A stretch of 64,000 bases of DNA from Auxenochlorella pyrenoidosa. Lineage: Eukaryota; Chlorophyta; Trebouxiophyceae; Chlorellales; Chlorellaceae. How positions within the stretch are numbered: position 1 is the stretch's first letter; every line of letters starts with the position of its first letter. The stretch is taken from the NCBI GenBank assembly GCA_001430745.1, contig KQ482042.1:2137410-2201409 (forward strand), written 5' to 3'. Shown here one piece after another: positions 19,873-32,352 of this stretch. The position numbers and the translations under genes are program-made. The notes under the pieces are model-generated. The model was not told the origin of the DNA. It ran no database searches and saw only the letters and a list, made by a program, of their open reading frames with translations.

Positions 19873-22454
19873 CTACTGAGCGTCAGCCGAGGCCGCTGCA
19901 GGCTGCCTGGGCAGCGGGGCTGTGCACTGTGCGCCGGCTGCTCCGGCCGCAGGCGGCTGCACCTTGCCCGCAGCCCCTGGCGCAAGGCCCAGCACCTGCT
20001 GCATGCGGTGTAGCAGCAGCAGGGTGAGCACGGTGTGGGGACCGGCGCGGAGGAGGTGCGCGGTGCAGCCCTTGTAGAGAGCGGCGGGGCCTTCAGCTGC
20101 TACTGTTTTGGCAGCGCAGTCCAGGGCGCTGCGATACAACGTGCCCGCGCCACTGACCACTGCAGGGCAGTTGGGGGAGGGAGGGCTGGGGGTTCACGGC
20201 CAAGCGCGCCGAGCAAGGCAGGAGGCTGGGGAGGCGGTTCAGTCAAGTCGGATACAAGGTCTCGCTGCCCAGAGGGATGCTGCATGCCCAGCCCGTGCAC
20301 AGGCATGACGAGTGCAGCAGGCTGTGAACAGGGGCAGGCCAGGTCAAGGCGTGCCTTGTGGCATGCTGCAGCAGCACCCACCTGGCTGGTTCCACAGCCT
20401 GGTGGTGACAACATCCACCGGCTGAATGACAGCTGTCACTGCCAGACCTGCTGCCATGGCCGCCGCCAGCAGCGCAGCGGTTGGGTGCCGCCGCCCCCAG
20501 CCACCCTCCTCGCGTTGCAGCCGGGCCTTGACGCCATCAAACACTGCCAGCTGGACGGCAGAGGCGACAGCAATCTTGGCCATGTTGAGGCCGGCGCCCC
20601 TGTAGAGGCCCAGGAGGCCTGCGGGGCGGGCAGGCCCATGGCGCACTCACTCAACCTGTTGGGCCCAGGTGCGTGTGCTGCAGCTCAGGTGCTGCCAGGC
20701 CAGGGCGTGCATGGAGGCAGCTTGCGGCATGGCAGAAGGGGGGAGCATGGCTGGTGCACAGTCTCTGCGTGCCTGCTTTTCGTCAAACGCCCCTCGGCTG
20801 GCTGCATAGCGCCCCCCCCCCCCCCCCCCCCCCTTCCACCCACCCACCTTCGCGCTNNNNNNNNNNNNNNNNNNNNNNNNNNNNNNNNNNNNNNNNNNNN
20901 NNNNNNNNNNNNNNNNNNNNNNNNNNNNNNNNNNNNNNNNNNNNNNNNNNNNNNNNNNNNNNNNNNNNNNNNNNNNNNNNNNNNNNNNNNNNNNNNNNNN
21001 NNNNNNNNNNNNNNNNNNNNNNNNNNNNNNNNNNNNNNNNNNNNNNNNNNNNNNNNNNNNNNNNNNNNNNNNNNNNNNNNNNNNNNNNNNNNNNNNNNNN
21101 NNNNNNNNNNNNNNNNNNNNNNNNNNNNNNNNNNNNNNNNNNNNNNNNNNNNNNNNNNNNNNNNNNNNNNNNNNNNNNNNNNNNNNNNNNNNNNNNNNNN
21201 NNNNNNNNNNNNNNNNNNNNNNNNNNNNNNNNNNNNNNNNNNNNNNNNNNNNNNNNNNNNNNNNNNNNNNNNNNNNNNNNNNNNNNNNNNNNNNNNNNNN
21301 NNNNNNNNNNNNNNNNNNNNNCCACCCACCCACCTTCGCGCTTCACAATGGTGACCAGCGCGTCTCCGAGGCCAGAGTACGGCAGCTGCACCGCTCCTCC
21401 CGCTGTCGCGCCTGCCGCCCCGGCTGCCGTTGCCGCCACGCCACGTGCTGCCGCCTGCATGCGCGTCTTTATTAGCTGGAAAGGAGTGCCGATGGCGGCG
21501 CCCACCATGCCCGCCCCGGCGCCTGCCAGCAGGGAGGTGAGGAAGTCGTCCAGGCCGTGCCTGTCGCTGTGGGACACCAGCCACCTTTTCAGGGGGATGA
21601 ACGTGCCTGCTCAAGCAGGGGTGGTGCAGCAGAGGATCAGGGAGCTGCCGGGCAGCAGCGCCTGGTCATGCATGCACCCTAGACGCGGGCAGGCCTGCAG
21701 CCATGCGGATACACATGCCGGGGCAAGGCGACGCATGGCATGAACCTGCAGGGCGAGACCGCACCCAGGCGCGTCCCGTTCACGGCGATCTGGAAGGCAA
21801 ACGCGGGCTTCAAGCCGCGGAACAGCACCCCCGGGCCCTCCTGCTGCACCATTTTGACCAGGCCTGCGGGCGGCAGAGGCCGACACGGTGGGGCAGGCAA
21901 CAAGGGCGCATGCGACCGGGAAAGGGTGCCCGCCGAGATGGGGGGGGGAAGCCAGTGTCAGGCGGGCAGCACAATGCCACTGCTGCTGCCCCTGCACGGG
22001 CCTTGTTGTGCCCCAGCTTCGGACGCCCCTGCCGCCAGCGGGCGCGGCAAGCCCACCGTGCAGCGCTCCGCGGTACACGAGCGCCCCGCCGCGTGCCAGC
22101 TCGCCCTGCAGCTCCAGGCGGGTCCTGATGACGTCGGCTGGGTTGGTGATGGCCACGGCGCCGCACGAGGCGCAGCACCCGGCCAGAAAGCTCTTGGCCA
22201 CCGTGGCAGCCCGCGTGCTGGCTGCAGGCGTCAGGATGGGTTGGGGGGGTGGCGCTGGATCCCAACAGGGAAGGAACAGGGTCTGGTGGCGGCAGAAGGA
22301 TGGCCGTGCAGATGTGGGAAGTTGATGCAAGCTCCAGGCGGGGGTGGGTGGCAGTGCAGGCCAGACCCCATGGCGCCAAGGCAGAGCTGCAGCGCCGGCG
22401 GAGAACCGCCGCCACTGGCAGGCCCGCACCTGGCACCGGTGCCCCCTGCGACAT
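19873..22454 (-). CDS. Mitochondrial carrier family protein, SLC25A34/35-OAC1 type
   Basis: Inner-membrane solute carrier with three homologous repeats. Six exons (22454-22430, 22221-22057, 21863-21765, 21606-21334, 20618-20382, 20159-19873) join in phase to 361 residues starting MSQGAPVP. The three repeat signatures are NPADVIRTRLELQGEL, TPFQLIKTRMQ and QPVDVVTTRLWNQP; the second has Gln for the acidic residue and the third Thr for the basic one. Segments YRGALHGLVKMVQQEGPG, VASAVQLAVFDGVK and LLRAGPHTVLTLLLLHRMQ match the SLC25A34/35 branch, whose yeast member OAC1 carries oxaloacetate and sulfate. The real substrate cannot be read from this. The intron between exons 4 and 5 contains the assembly gap 20857-21321, but no coding sequence appears lost. 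Confidence 0.85.
20857..21321. other. Assembly gap (465 N)
   Basis: Unknown bases inside an intron of the mitochondrial carrier gene. The 21 bp just before the gap (20836-20856) are identical to the 21 bp just after it (21322-21342), so the true gap is probably zero or negative in length. Confidence 0.95.
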
Positions 22455-23621
22455 GCTGTCTGTTGCTCAAGATGCACTTCAAGGCCAACGAGGAACGCGC
22501 GACGCGGGTTTAGGCAAGCTGCAGCGCCGCCGAAAGCCGTGGCAACGGTCGTGTGACCACTATCCTTGCGCAAAAAGAAATTGCAACTAGGTTTATGACA
22601 ACGATGGGTATACAAAACGCAGGTTGCAAGCGCCACCAAGCATGGGTTTACTAGGCTCTTCAGCTTGACGCCGCTGCGTGCGGTGAAGGGCCACATCGCA
22701 CCTTGGATCGCCGGGCCCAACCCTTGTATCTCAATGCTCCGGTTTTTAAAGGGTTCGCCATTCCTTAGAGGAAGCAGCAGGATGGTGGGGTGCAGGCCTA
22801 GATTAGCCCAGCGACATATATCTGCAACAGCACTTCTTCACACTGCGGGAATGCCCCAAGTCAGCTCAAGCGGCGAGAGTCAGGTTTGGCTGTGCAGCGG
22901 CTGGCTACTGCCTGTATGCCTTAGGTTGTTATAGCTCGATGCAACGACTTATATTAAACGCAGCGAGTCTGTGCAGGTGATGACCAGATAGTCGTGGCTT
23001 CCACTTGGGCACTGGCCTGGCAGCTGCGCGCAAATCCACGGCACAGCTGCTGTGAGCAGTGGTGCGACGGCAAATCGTGACAGTTGTCGTGGTCCTTTGA
23101 ATGCCTCGGAGGATCAGCCTGCAGTGCTGTCCTCCTGCAAGAACCGAGCCACACTGAGGTCGCCTGACGTCCGCACCAGGTTTGCTCTGCCCAGAACATC
23201 CGTCAATGTCAGTGTTCTGATTACCCAATGAGGCTTTCAAAAGCCAAAGGGGGGCGCACTGCGTGCGATACAAGAATGAAATGACGAACGGAGCAGCAGC
23301 ACGACATGCTGCGAATTCGCACCACGTACTGCCGCCACCATGCGCCTGCTTGCAGACCATCCCTTCACCTCTTTGCGGACCTCTAAGCTCCCGTTACCCC
23401 TTGCAACCACCATGCATTCCTGTTTCGGGCTTGTCTTGCTTGTTTTCGCCGTCTCGACAGCGAGTGAAATTCAGGCGAGACACGGCAGGGCTGCTTGCTG
23501 CCCGATCGCGGTAATTTAGCGCATCGTCACAGGTTGCACACGGCCGCAGGGGTTTCCGACATCACGCCCGTAGGGTGCTGGCATCAGCCACCTGCTGACC
23601 GTCCAGGCGGCGTTGCTGCTG
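22455..23621. other. Intergenic region between divergent genes
   Basis: About 1.17 kb between the start of the carrier gene (minus) and the chosen start of the unidentified gene (plus). It should hold both promoters. It is less GC-rich than its neighbours. No gene, RNA or repeat is recognised; an extra first exon of the plus-strand gene could lie here. Confidence 0.5.
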
Positions 23622-26422
23622 ATGTTGTTGCAGGCCATGCAGCTGCTGCCAGGAGCTCACCAGCAGCAAGACGAGGGTGCATGCCGCTGGCATGACTACC
23701 AGACAGCAAGCCGCATCTCCAGCTGGGAGTTCCAGATGCGCTCCACGCAGGCAAGGACCGGCCCATGCAGCCTGCAGACCTGAGCGCCTCGCTGCCGCAA
23801 TTCGCGCGCGCACTGGCGCGCTCCTTCTTCTCACCTCCTGCAGTTGCATTGGGCTGCTCTACTGCCGAGCGCCTCACCCTTGCTTCCTGCGAGTCTCCTT
23901 GCACCCTGGCATGTGCCGCCCGCAGGACCGCAACCGCACACGTGAAGGGTGGCAGCAGCTGGTGGAGGACTCCTTTGCCGCAGCAGAGCGCAAGCTCCCC
24001 GCCTTCCGCATGCACAGGTGGGGCGGGCTTCCACCACGCAGACACGCCGTGCCGGGCACTGTCGTTATGAACCACCAGTACAGCAGGCGCAGGCACAGCA
24101 GGCAGCGCCAGCTGGCCTCTGTCAATCTGGCCTGGGATCTCGCTTTGATGGGCGGGTGCGGCTCCCCCCCAGCGCAGGTCCAGCAGGCGCAGCATGATCT
24201 GGCACGAGACGGCCCATGCCCTGACCACCAAGCACGCCCGGCCGCTGGACCCCGCGGCGGGGGGTGGCGTGCGCTTCCCCTGGCACCAGGCCGCCGTGCT
24301 CAGGCAAGGAGGCGGCGGCAGCGCAAGGTCACCGCGTGCCCAGCCAGGCCCTCCAAGCCAACAGTGTCACCCCAGCAAAGCTTGTGGCTGCTGCCTGCTT
24401 GGGCTGGGGCTTGCTGTGCCCTATGCTCACGGCAGGTGGAGGCCTGGAAAGGCCAGCCCCAGGGCGCTCACGCGACACCATGCACCCCAAGTCTGCCCCG
24501 CCTGCCCGCAGGCTGCGTGCCTGTGTGGCGGTGGAGGCGCCGCCGGGGGCACGGCGGCCACACCACCTGCTGGAGCCCGGAGAGGTTGGTACCCGCAGCG
24601 GCGCATGGGGGCTGCACTTCTGCAGTTCCCCCGCCGGTTCGGAGTCCTGGCCCTTCCCCCCTCCCGCTGCTTCGGCTGCGCGCCACCTTTCGGCCGCTCT
24701 GGCCAGCAGGGCGCTGCCGCGCCGGTTGCTTTGTGTAGCCCGCACCCCCGGCCCCGACCACCACTCCCTGCGCACGCCTGGCAGGCCTCACATTGCACCC
24801 ATGGGCCATGGACGCCCTGCACACCCGGTGGCTCTGCAGGCCGACCTCACGCTGAAGCTCAAAGATGTTGAGGACCCACAGACCTTTCCACAGTATCAGA
24901 AAGACTTAGGCTTCCCAAGAAGGGTGAGCGCAAGGGCTGAGCAGTACCACCGGGCACTCCCCCAGTCTGCCTGTGCGCTGCCTCCGCTGGCGCAATTGTG
25001 CCTGCACGCTGCCAGGCGGGGCGACAGCGGGCGCAGGTTGACACAGCAGCGGCTGAGCTCAGGACCTTTCGCTGCCCTGCAGGTGGATGCCTCCTGGCTG
25101 CAGGTCAAGCTGGAGAACGACGTGAGCGCATGACAAAGCGTCGGCCTGTCTTGCCCACGAATGACTGAGAATGGAGATAGGGCAGGGGTGGTTGCCGCTA
25201 GCAAGCCTGTTGCAGCGCTCTGAAATCGCATGTGCCATCCCCAGTCTAGCAATGCCACTGCTTGGCGCAAGGCAGTTGGCAGCATGCAATCGCTCTTCAC
25301 GGCTTGATTTCGAATTGCAAATCTTTCTGCGCCCGCAGGTGCACTGCGACTACCGGCACGTCTCCTACAGCGCCGTGTTCCGCCGCACCACAGGCGTGAC
25401 CGATGCAGCGCTGCGCACACTGCAAGGTGCGGGCAGGGGCTGCAGCCGCGCCTGTGCTACAGAGGGCAGCTGCATTTCCTCACGCCCGGTGGCCCATGGC
25501 CATAACAAGTGCTTGCTGGCGGTGGGGTGACCCCAGCTGCAGAGCCGCCCTGTTCTTTCCATCCCTTCTCTGGGCCCCTGGGGGGGGTTGCCTGGCTGCA
25601 GGCGTGCGCCGCTTCTTCCCTGGCCTACCCGGCCTGGTCCACCTGAGCGAGGATTTTGAGCTGCCTGCTGTGCTCGACCACTGGCAGAGCAAGACGTGGG
25701 TTTGGGTGGGCTGCACTCGGGCGTGAGGGACGCAGGGTGGGCGCCACTGGGCAGGGGCCAACTGTGCAGGGCAGACACGCCCGGACGGCCTGACATCTTG
25801 AGCAGCACTGTTGCCACCACGCTAGCGTAGGCCTGCTTCAACGCACAAGGAAGTTACCCTGCGGTTGGCATTGATGCCCGGCCTGCAGGTACTGGGACGT
25901 GCAGTTTGGGCCTTTGCGCGGCACCGTGCAGCTGTACCTCAACTCCACCAACCGCCAGGATGCGCTGTCAGGTGGCTGTGCCTGCACGCCCGCAACAGAG
26001 CAGCGCGCCACTACCCTGCCTGCCATCCAAGCCACTGGCGGTGGATGCTTTGTAATGGCCCTGCGCCGTGCCCTGCCACAGCACCTGGCTCCTGTTTGGT
26101 TGGGCAGCGCGATCCACGAGGCGACCTCGCATGGCTTGCACAGGTGCCCGCAGCTCTTCTCACACACTGGCATCCTCTGCCAAGCCCTGCAGGCGAGCGC
26201 GCCACCATGATGGAGCTGTCCATGCGGCTGGCCAGGCAGGACGCCGGTGACACTGGCCACCCACGCCGCCTGGACGCAGCGCTGCGCCTCATCGCCCAGC
26301 TGTGCAAGGAGCTGGGCCGGCACGGCTGGCAGGCCAGGCCTGCAGGGACGGCTTCAACAGCAGCTGTGTCCACAGAGGCAGAGGTTGCGCGCACGCTGGG
26401 TGGACAGCTGGACTGGCAGTGA
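23622..26422 (+). CDS. Unidentified conserved-looking protein, 342 residues, ten exons
   Basis: I do not recognise this family. Ten exons (23622-23750, 23926-24017, 24187-24303, 24512-24584, 24840-24923, 25083-25121, 25339-25426, 25602-25695, 25889-25971, 26193-26422) join in phase with no stop and end at a TGA, which strongly argues for a real gene. Readable blocks are WHDYQTASRISSWEFQMRST, GWQQLVEDSFAAAERKLPAF, IWHETAHALTTKHARPLDP, DVEDPQTFPQYQKDLGFPRR, ASWLQVKLENDVHCDYRHVS, VRRFFPGLPGLVHLSEDFEL and YWDVQFGPLRGTVQLYLNST. The start is hydrophobic (MLLQAMQLL) but not a clear signal peptide. Intron 1 begins GCAAGG, so it looks like a GC-AG intron; intron 3 may be another, or it may start at GTCACC a little further on. 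Location and function are unknown; the start codon is the least certain part. Confidence 0.65.
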
Positions 26423-26724
26423 GACGTGGGGCGGTTGCTTGGATGATGAGCAGCCTGTGCTGAGACCACAAATCAGTATATTGCAAGAGCAACGAAAGGG
26501 AATATATACGCTTGGCGACAAATCAATGCATGGAGAGACCGCAGCAGAGACAGGGCACGGCATGCTGGGGGGTTTTCCCTCAAAAGAAAATGTGGCCCTA
26601 GCAGAGTTGCTATACAATCTTGCAAGCTGCCTTGTATGCGCCTGCGTTTGGGGATCCGTGGCGCGCTCGCAGCAGGCAGCGCAGTGGGAGGCAGCCAAAG
26701 AACTCGCCATCCCCGGCGTGAGCA
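26423..26724. other. Intergenic region between convergent genes
   Basis: A 302-bp AT-richer stretch between the stops of the unidentified gene and the kelch gene, holding both 3' UTRs. A string AATATATACG near 26500 is not near any start. Nothing else is seen. Confidence 0.5.
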
Positions 26725-29405
26725 TCAGGAGCGGCCCCAGCGGAACCTCGCGCGGCACTTGCTCGTGCAGAAGGAGGGCGCCGACAGCTGCTGCCAGCGC
26801 CAGCTGCCCATGTCCAGCTCGTACACGTCGTTCAGCTGGCAGACATGCGCGGTCTGCCCGGCATACACCAGCAGGCGGGAGGCTGCGGAGGCGGGAGAGG
26901 AAGGGACGGCGTGGTGAATGGGCAGCCCGGAGCAGGAGGCTGGGGTGCAAGGCAGCATAGACGACGGGCCCGTTGCACACCCGTGCGTTGCTCTGGCGGG
27001 AGAGCGGCAATGACATCGCGCAGAAAAGTGATGCGGTGAATCCAGCCTGTTTCTGATTCTCTACGCTCCACGACGCTGCACTTGCCTCACCCCTGCCTTG
27101 GCGAACCACATCCCGCGGGCCCTTGTGACCCACCCTCATCGCTGCCGGTCGGCGCATACTGAGCGTATGCCTCCTCAAAGCGCGGCAGCGGGCGCGGGCC
27201 AGCGGGCCTGACCTCCCTCCACGTGCGGTTGGCCAGGTGGAAGGCCCACACATCGTTGGCCGGGAAGGCGTGGCAGTAGTCTGGGCCGGTGTGCCCACCT
27301 GCCGGGATGGGCGGGGTGACAGAGGGTTGCACATTCCGGCTGGGCTGCACCAGCAGTGGCGGCAGGCAGGCAGGCAGAGCACGGTGGCGTGCAACACCAG
27401 CCGGCCGGGCCAGGCAGCAGGAATCATCGCCGGACAAGTGGTCGCATGAAGCAGACATTCATACCGACGGCCCCACAACTTGGGCAGACACGGGCGACAG
27501 CTGTTCATCACAACCAACCACGGGGTCGTCAGCCACACGTTGTCCATCCTGAGCCGCCTGCCGCACTGACCCCGCAGCTTGGGCAGGCAACGGCAACATC
27601 ACAGCCAGGCGGCTCACCAAACACCACCATGTCGCCGCGGAACAGCGCCGCGCCGTGGTGGTCCCGCCCAGAGGGCGCCGCCCCGCCCGCCACGTCCAGG
27701 CGGCGCCAGGAGCGGCTGGCAACGTCCAGCAGCCACAGGTCCCCGTAGTAGTGCAGGTCCTCCCGGCCCCCGTACACCAGCTGTGAGGGGGGGGCCAAGA
27801 CGCGTGCACGCTGTTCAGCACACCTCACAAGCCGGCTTACTGGTGGTGGAGACGTGGGTGACGCAAGCCTGAAAGACATCCATGCCAGCATGGCGCACAG
27901 TTCTTCGCGCGTCAGCTAAATCCGCATTGTAACGAGCGTCCACATTCCCCACACACCCACCATCTGGGGTCCACTGGGGTGCAGCAGCATGACGGCAGAG
28001 TGGCCGCGGCGAGGGGCGGGGGCGGCCTCCCCTGCCGGCTGCAGCGGTGCAAGCTGCCGCCAGGTGGCGTTGAGCTGGTCGCCGCCCTCCTGGGACGGCT
28101 GCAGCACCACCTCCCACGCATCGTTCAGCAGCACCTTGTCCTGTGGTGGCATGAAGAAGGGTTGCGTGTCGTGCCAGGATGTGGGGCCCATCAGCGGCAG
28201 GGTTATGCAGGGCTCATTGGCAGGTGGCTTAACTGCAACTTGTACGCCGGATTCAGGGGATCAGTGTGTAACACTTTGCATGCCTCGGCAGGACCTCAGC
28301 CCATGCAGTGGCGGCACCGTCAACGCCGTGCCCCGCCTTGCCCTGGTGCGCCCGCCAAACAGCACGATCCGGTCCAAGCCATCCTGCCCCTGCGGGCCAG
28401 CAGGAGGCACAGGCAGCGCTGACTGCAGACCGAGCGCATGCTGCCATCCAGCCCAGCAATTTGGCCGCAAAATTTGGCAGCCTGGCTCCACAGCAGCATT
28501 AAGCTGCTGGATGGGGCAGCCTCAAGCAGGGAGCCACCCTGCGACCACCCTCCCTTACGAACCACTGCCAGCTGCACGGCGCACCTGGTACAGCGCCAGC
28601 GAGTGCCCGCGGCGCGGCAGCGGCCGCGGCGCCGACGGCTGCAGGCATGCCTCGCTCCACCGCAGGGATGGGTACCCCAGCCGCCAGATGTCCATGCGGT
28701 ACTCATGCCGGAAGGTTCCTGGCCAGTAGGCGTCGCCACCCACCACCACCAGGCCTCCCTGAACTGCCTGGGCGTTGCCGGCCTTCCAGCGGGAGATCGG
28801 GTGGGGCCCCCGTTGGGGCTTGAGGTGGCGCCAAGTGCGGGCGGCAAGGTCAAAGGCGTACAGGTCATCCAGGATGCGCTTGTGCTTGCCTGCTGGGCAA
28901 GAACAACCAGGAAGGGGCGGGGCGGCATGAGCGGTGCGAGCAGCATGCAGGGCAGGGCCCTGGTGGCAACCCACTCGCCCGGGCCACAAGGCTGCCTGCT
29001 CAGCTTTCAAAACGCAAGAGGGCCGATGAGACGGCGGTCGAAGATTTTGAACAGGGAGGAAGCCCCTCAACCCCTGGGCGTGTATGCCCTCGTCCCCGAC
29101 AGGGACTCGGGCTCACCCATGCCGCTCCACGCCACCATGTCCAAGGCCGGCTGCCCGCTGGCCCGCCCATGTGCTGCTGCGTCCCTGGGCAGCACTGCAA
29201 TCGAGCTCGACTTGCGGCAGAAGGGCGGCTGGCTGCTGGCTGCCATGGAATACCCCGACAGGCCGACTGCTCTGAGGAGGAGCGCTGCCATGGCAGCTGC
29301 CGCCACCAGTACCAGGACGGCAGCCAAGGCCAGGGAGAGGGCGGCGCAAAGGGCCAGTCTAGGCTTCTCGTGTTGACGGCCATCCTCTAAAAGCGGCTGC
29401 TGCAT
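26725..29405 (-). CDS. Kelch-repeat protein with N-terminal membrane anchor
   Basis: The ATG at 29405 opens MQQPLLEDGRQHEK, followed by one strongly hydrophobic helix (about residues 15-45, LALAAVLVLVAAAAMAALLL), so it is predicted to be a type II membrane protein. The rest is a beta-propeller of about six kelch repeats spread over the exons: DDLYAFDLAARTWRHLKPQR and YRMDIWRLGYPSLRW (near 28870-28660), DRIVLFGGRTRA (near 28360), APRRGHSAVMLLHPSGPQM (near 28000), DLWLLDVASRSWRRLDVAGG (near 27740), NDVWAFHLANRTWREVRPAG (near 27230) and NDVYELDMGSWRWQQLSAP (near 26830). The first exon ends about 29072 and joins 28889 in phase. Kelch propellers bind other proteins; no catalytic or F-box/BTB domain is seen. 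Exon edges are approximate; the partner is unknown. Confidence 0.8.
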
Positions 29406-30075
29406 TTCCTCCCTGCAGGCCCTCAGGAGCCAAGATGGGATTAGGGCAGAGGGCCAGCGTGTGGTGCCACACGCCGGCGCCAGCGCCACCACTGCCTCGG
29501 CCAGTTCTGGCCCCTGCTGCTCGTCAACCCGACGGTCGGAACGCATTCTCACCTCATGTCTGATCACTCATTCCTCACGGGTGCAGACGGTTGCGAGCAG
29601 TTGCCAGAACGGTAAGACTACAGGTGCAAACGCGCAGCGAGGGAGACGGACGTACACCCCTGGGTTGTTTGAAGATATCAGAAGATGCAAGGAGGCGTCA
29701 GGGGTGTTTCGAAGCCTGCAGGGTGCGAGATTCCTCAATGCGCCGGCTTGGCGGCAGGCATCGTACGCTACGCTAGGGCGGCAGCGGGAACTCGAGCACT
29801 TCAAGCAGCTCAGCAATGTTTGGATGTGCAGCCGTGGTGTCGTTTAACAACTTCGACCAGGACAGGCAGAACACAAAGTACTACGGACATGGGCATGATG
29901 CGTCAGTCTACTTGACCGAGAGGTTTCCGTTTGTGCTGTCGGCACTCCACTGGCCCTTTCACAAACCTTGGCTGCACATGGGAGGGCATGCAAAAGCACA
30001 GCATGTCGCAGAAATCGCACTGAACATGACACGTGTTAGCGGTCAAGGCGCAGAGCGCCGCTGCTCGTGCAGGCG
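29406..30075. other. Intergenic region upstream of the kelch gene
   Basis: About 670 bp between the kelch start and the stop of the next minus-strand gene. It should contain the kelch promoter and the neighbour's 3' UTR. Short open frames here show no family resemblance. Confidence 0.5.
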
Positions 30076-32321
30076 CTACCGCAGCTTCAGGTCTGCGCTC
30101 TCCTGCAGCTCCCGCAGGCGCTTGGCCCGGATGCGCTCCTTCTCCCGCACATACTCGGCCCGTGCCGCCGCCAGCGCGCCCTCGTCCACCTGGCCAGGCG
30201 GCACAGCCAGCGGCTTTTCCTGGCGGGGAGGGGAGAGGGCGGGCGACCAGAAGAAGTGACCCAACTCGTCGGAGGCATGCGCAGGCTGAATTGTGTGCTC
30301 ACCCTCCATGCCAGCCCTGGCAGGCTCCCTGTTCCCACTCACCCGCGCAGAAGCACTGGACGGCCGTGCCGCGGTGGCGCCAACATGGATTGTGCTGCCT
30401 GCCGGCATGCTGCCTGCAAGCCGCTCGGACGCAAGCCCTGTGCCTGGTGTTTGCAGGCCCTGCTGGTGCGCTGCTGGCGACGCAGGTCCCTTGCCCGTGA
30501 CCTGCGCCCAGCCGCCGGGTAGCAAAGGGGCCTGCAGAGGTGCCAGCAGCGCCGGCCCAGCCAGCGGATACGCTGCCGCCTGCCACTGAAGGCTGTACGA
30601 GCTGCCCGCTGAGCCCGGGCGCGACTGCTGGCACCAGTCTGTGTCAGCAGGCCCGGTGGCAGCTTCCAGCTGCTGCTGCTGAGGCTGCACCCGGGCAGCA
30701 TGGGGTGCGGCAAAGTACTGGTGGATGACGGCGCCCCCCGTGGGGCTGCCAGGGGCCGCCATCACAGCCGCCGGGTACAGGAACGCTGGGGCTGCGGGGG
30801 GGAGGGCAGCATGCCCAAGCTGCTGCCACTGCTGTTGCAGATGATTTGGTGGTGCTTGAGGCGGCTGCTGCTCCTCCAGCTGCTGCTGCTGCCCGGCATC
30901 GCCTGCGGCATGCAGGCCTGCTGAGGCAGTGGCGCATCGTGGCGGTTGCCCTGAGTCTATGTGTGCCTGTATGCCATCCTGCAGCACAGCCTCAGAGGCA
31001 CAGAATCGTTGCAGTGGAAATGCTGCTCTTTGAAATTTAATCAGCAGAACGTAAGCAAATGCATGGCCAGACCAAAGAAAGACAGCACCTGAATTTCTGG
31101 CTCGCCCTCCCTACCTGCTGGCGTGCCCGGGCAACTGCTGCCGCAGCAGGCAGGTCGTCAACACTCAGCCGTTGGCCCTCCCCAGTGGCCATGCTCCAGG
31201 CAGGCCGGTAGTCCCAGCGAGGTGGGGACATGGTTGGCTGCATCGGCTGCCGCCTGGCGCTGCGGGGCCTGTCTACCGACAGCAGGGGGTGCCGCGGCTC
31301 ATGCAGCGGGCGCCTCAGCGGCGCGCCTGGCCGCGATGGAGCTGCCGCACGAGGTTCGACCCCGCCCTGGACAGGCCCAGCAGAGGGTGGCCGCAGGCGC
31401 ATGCCGGGCTGGGGCGCACGTGCACTGGAGCTCTGGGTTGGCAGGCAGTACCCTGGCAGCCCTGCAGCCAGCACTGCTTGCGCTGCCGCCTGCGCCTGTG
31501 CCTGTTGCTGCTGAAGCTGGTGCGCACGCTGCTCATGCTGCTGTTGCTTTCGCCACAAGGGCATGCCCTCCTCTGCTAGCTGCTGCTGCGCCTGCCGCAC
31601 ATGATGCTCCTGCCGCCGCTGCCGGGCTAGTAGCTCTGTCTGTTCATGCTGCCCATGCTGCTGCAGCCAGCTGCGGACCTCTGCCAGTGCAGGCTGGGAG
31701 CGCAGCATGCCGTGCGGCCTGCAGAGGGGTGTTCCACAAGCTTCAACAGTGGGGCTGGCACTCACAAGAAGCATTCCTAGGCCAGGAATGGACGCCTGCT
31801 CCTCAAGCTGGCCTTGAAACCCACACAGCTCCCCTGCTTACCTGATGCAATGCTCAGCATTTGGGTCAGGATGCCGACTGGCAGCGTCATCCTGCTTGTT
31901 GTCCCCGGTTTGCTGGCAGGGATCCGTCCTGATTGGCCTCAACCCTGAACACTGGTGTGCAACACGAGATGCCGCAGGCACTGCCACAAGCTGAGCTTCT
32001 GACGTACCGACCATTCCAGGATCAGGCTGGGGAGTGGAGGCTGCCTGCAGGACCAACTCATTGCAGGCTGCTGGTGGGCGCTGCATGGGTGACAGAGGTG
32101 CTAGCGCAGCTTGCCGACCGCGCTTTAATCTTGCTGCTGTGCTGAGCGGCTGCGAACCTGCAGTGTCCATCCCTGCAGCTGCAAGCTGCGCGGGCGCGAG
32201 CTGTGCATGCCGCTGCTGCTGCATGTCAGCCCTGAGGGCTGCAAGCTCTTGCAGGATCTGCTGCATCAGCGCCGAGCCCTCGATACTGGGACCACCACTG
32301 CCTACCATACTGGCACCCGAT

Positions 32322-32352
<31 letters not shown>

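Noticed and set aside
20035..21354. Long open frames on both strands spanning the first N gap
   Set aside because: They are open only because Ns contain no stops. The supported gene here is the minus-strand mitochondrial carrier, in which the gap is intronic.
23622..26422. Possible Rab3GAP catalytic subunit (first exon resembles a 'TASEWE'-type start)
   Set aside because: The similarity does not extend beyond a few residues, and none of the later blocks match that family.
29816..30260. Plus-strand open frame of about 147 codons between the kelch and coiled-coil genes
   Set aside because: It runs antisense into the end of the coiled-coil gene, has no splice-supported extension and no recognisable motif.
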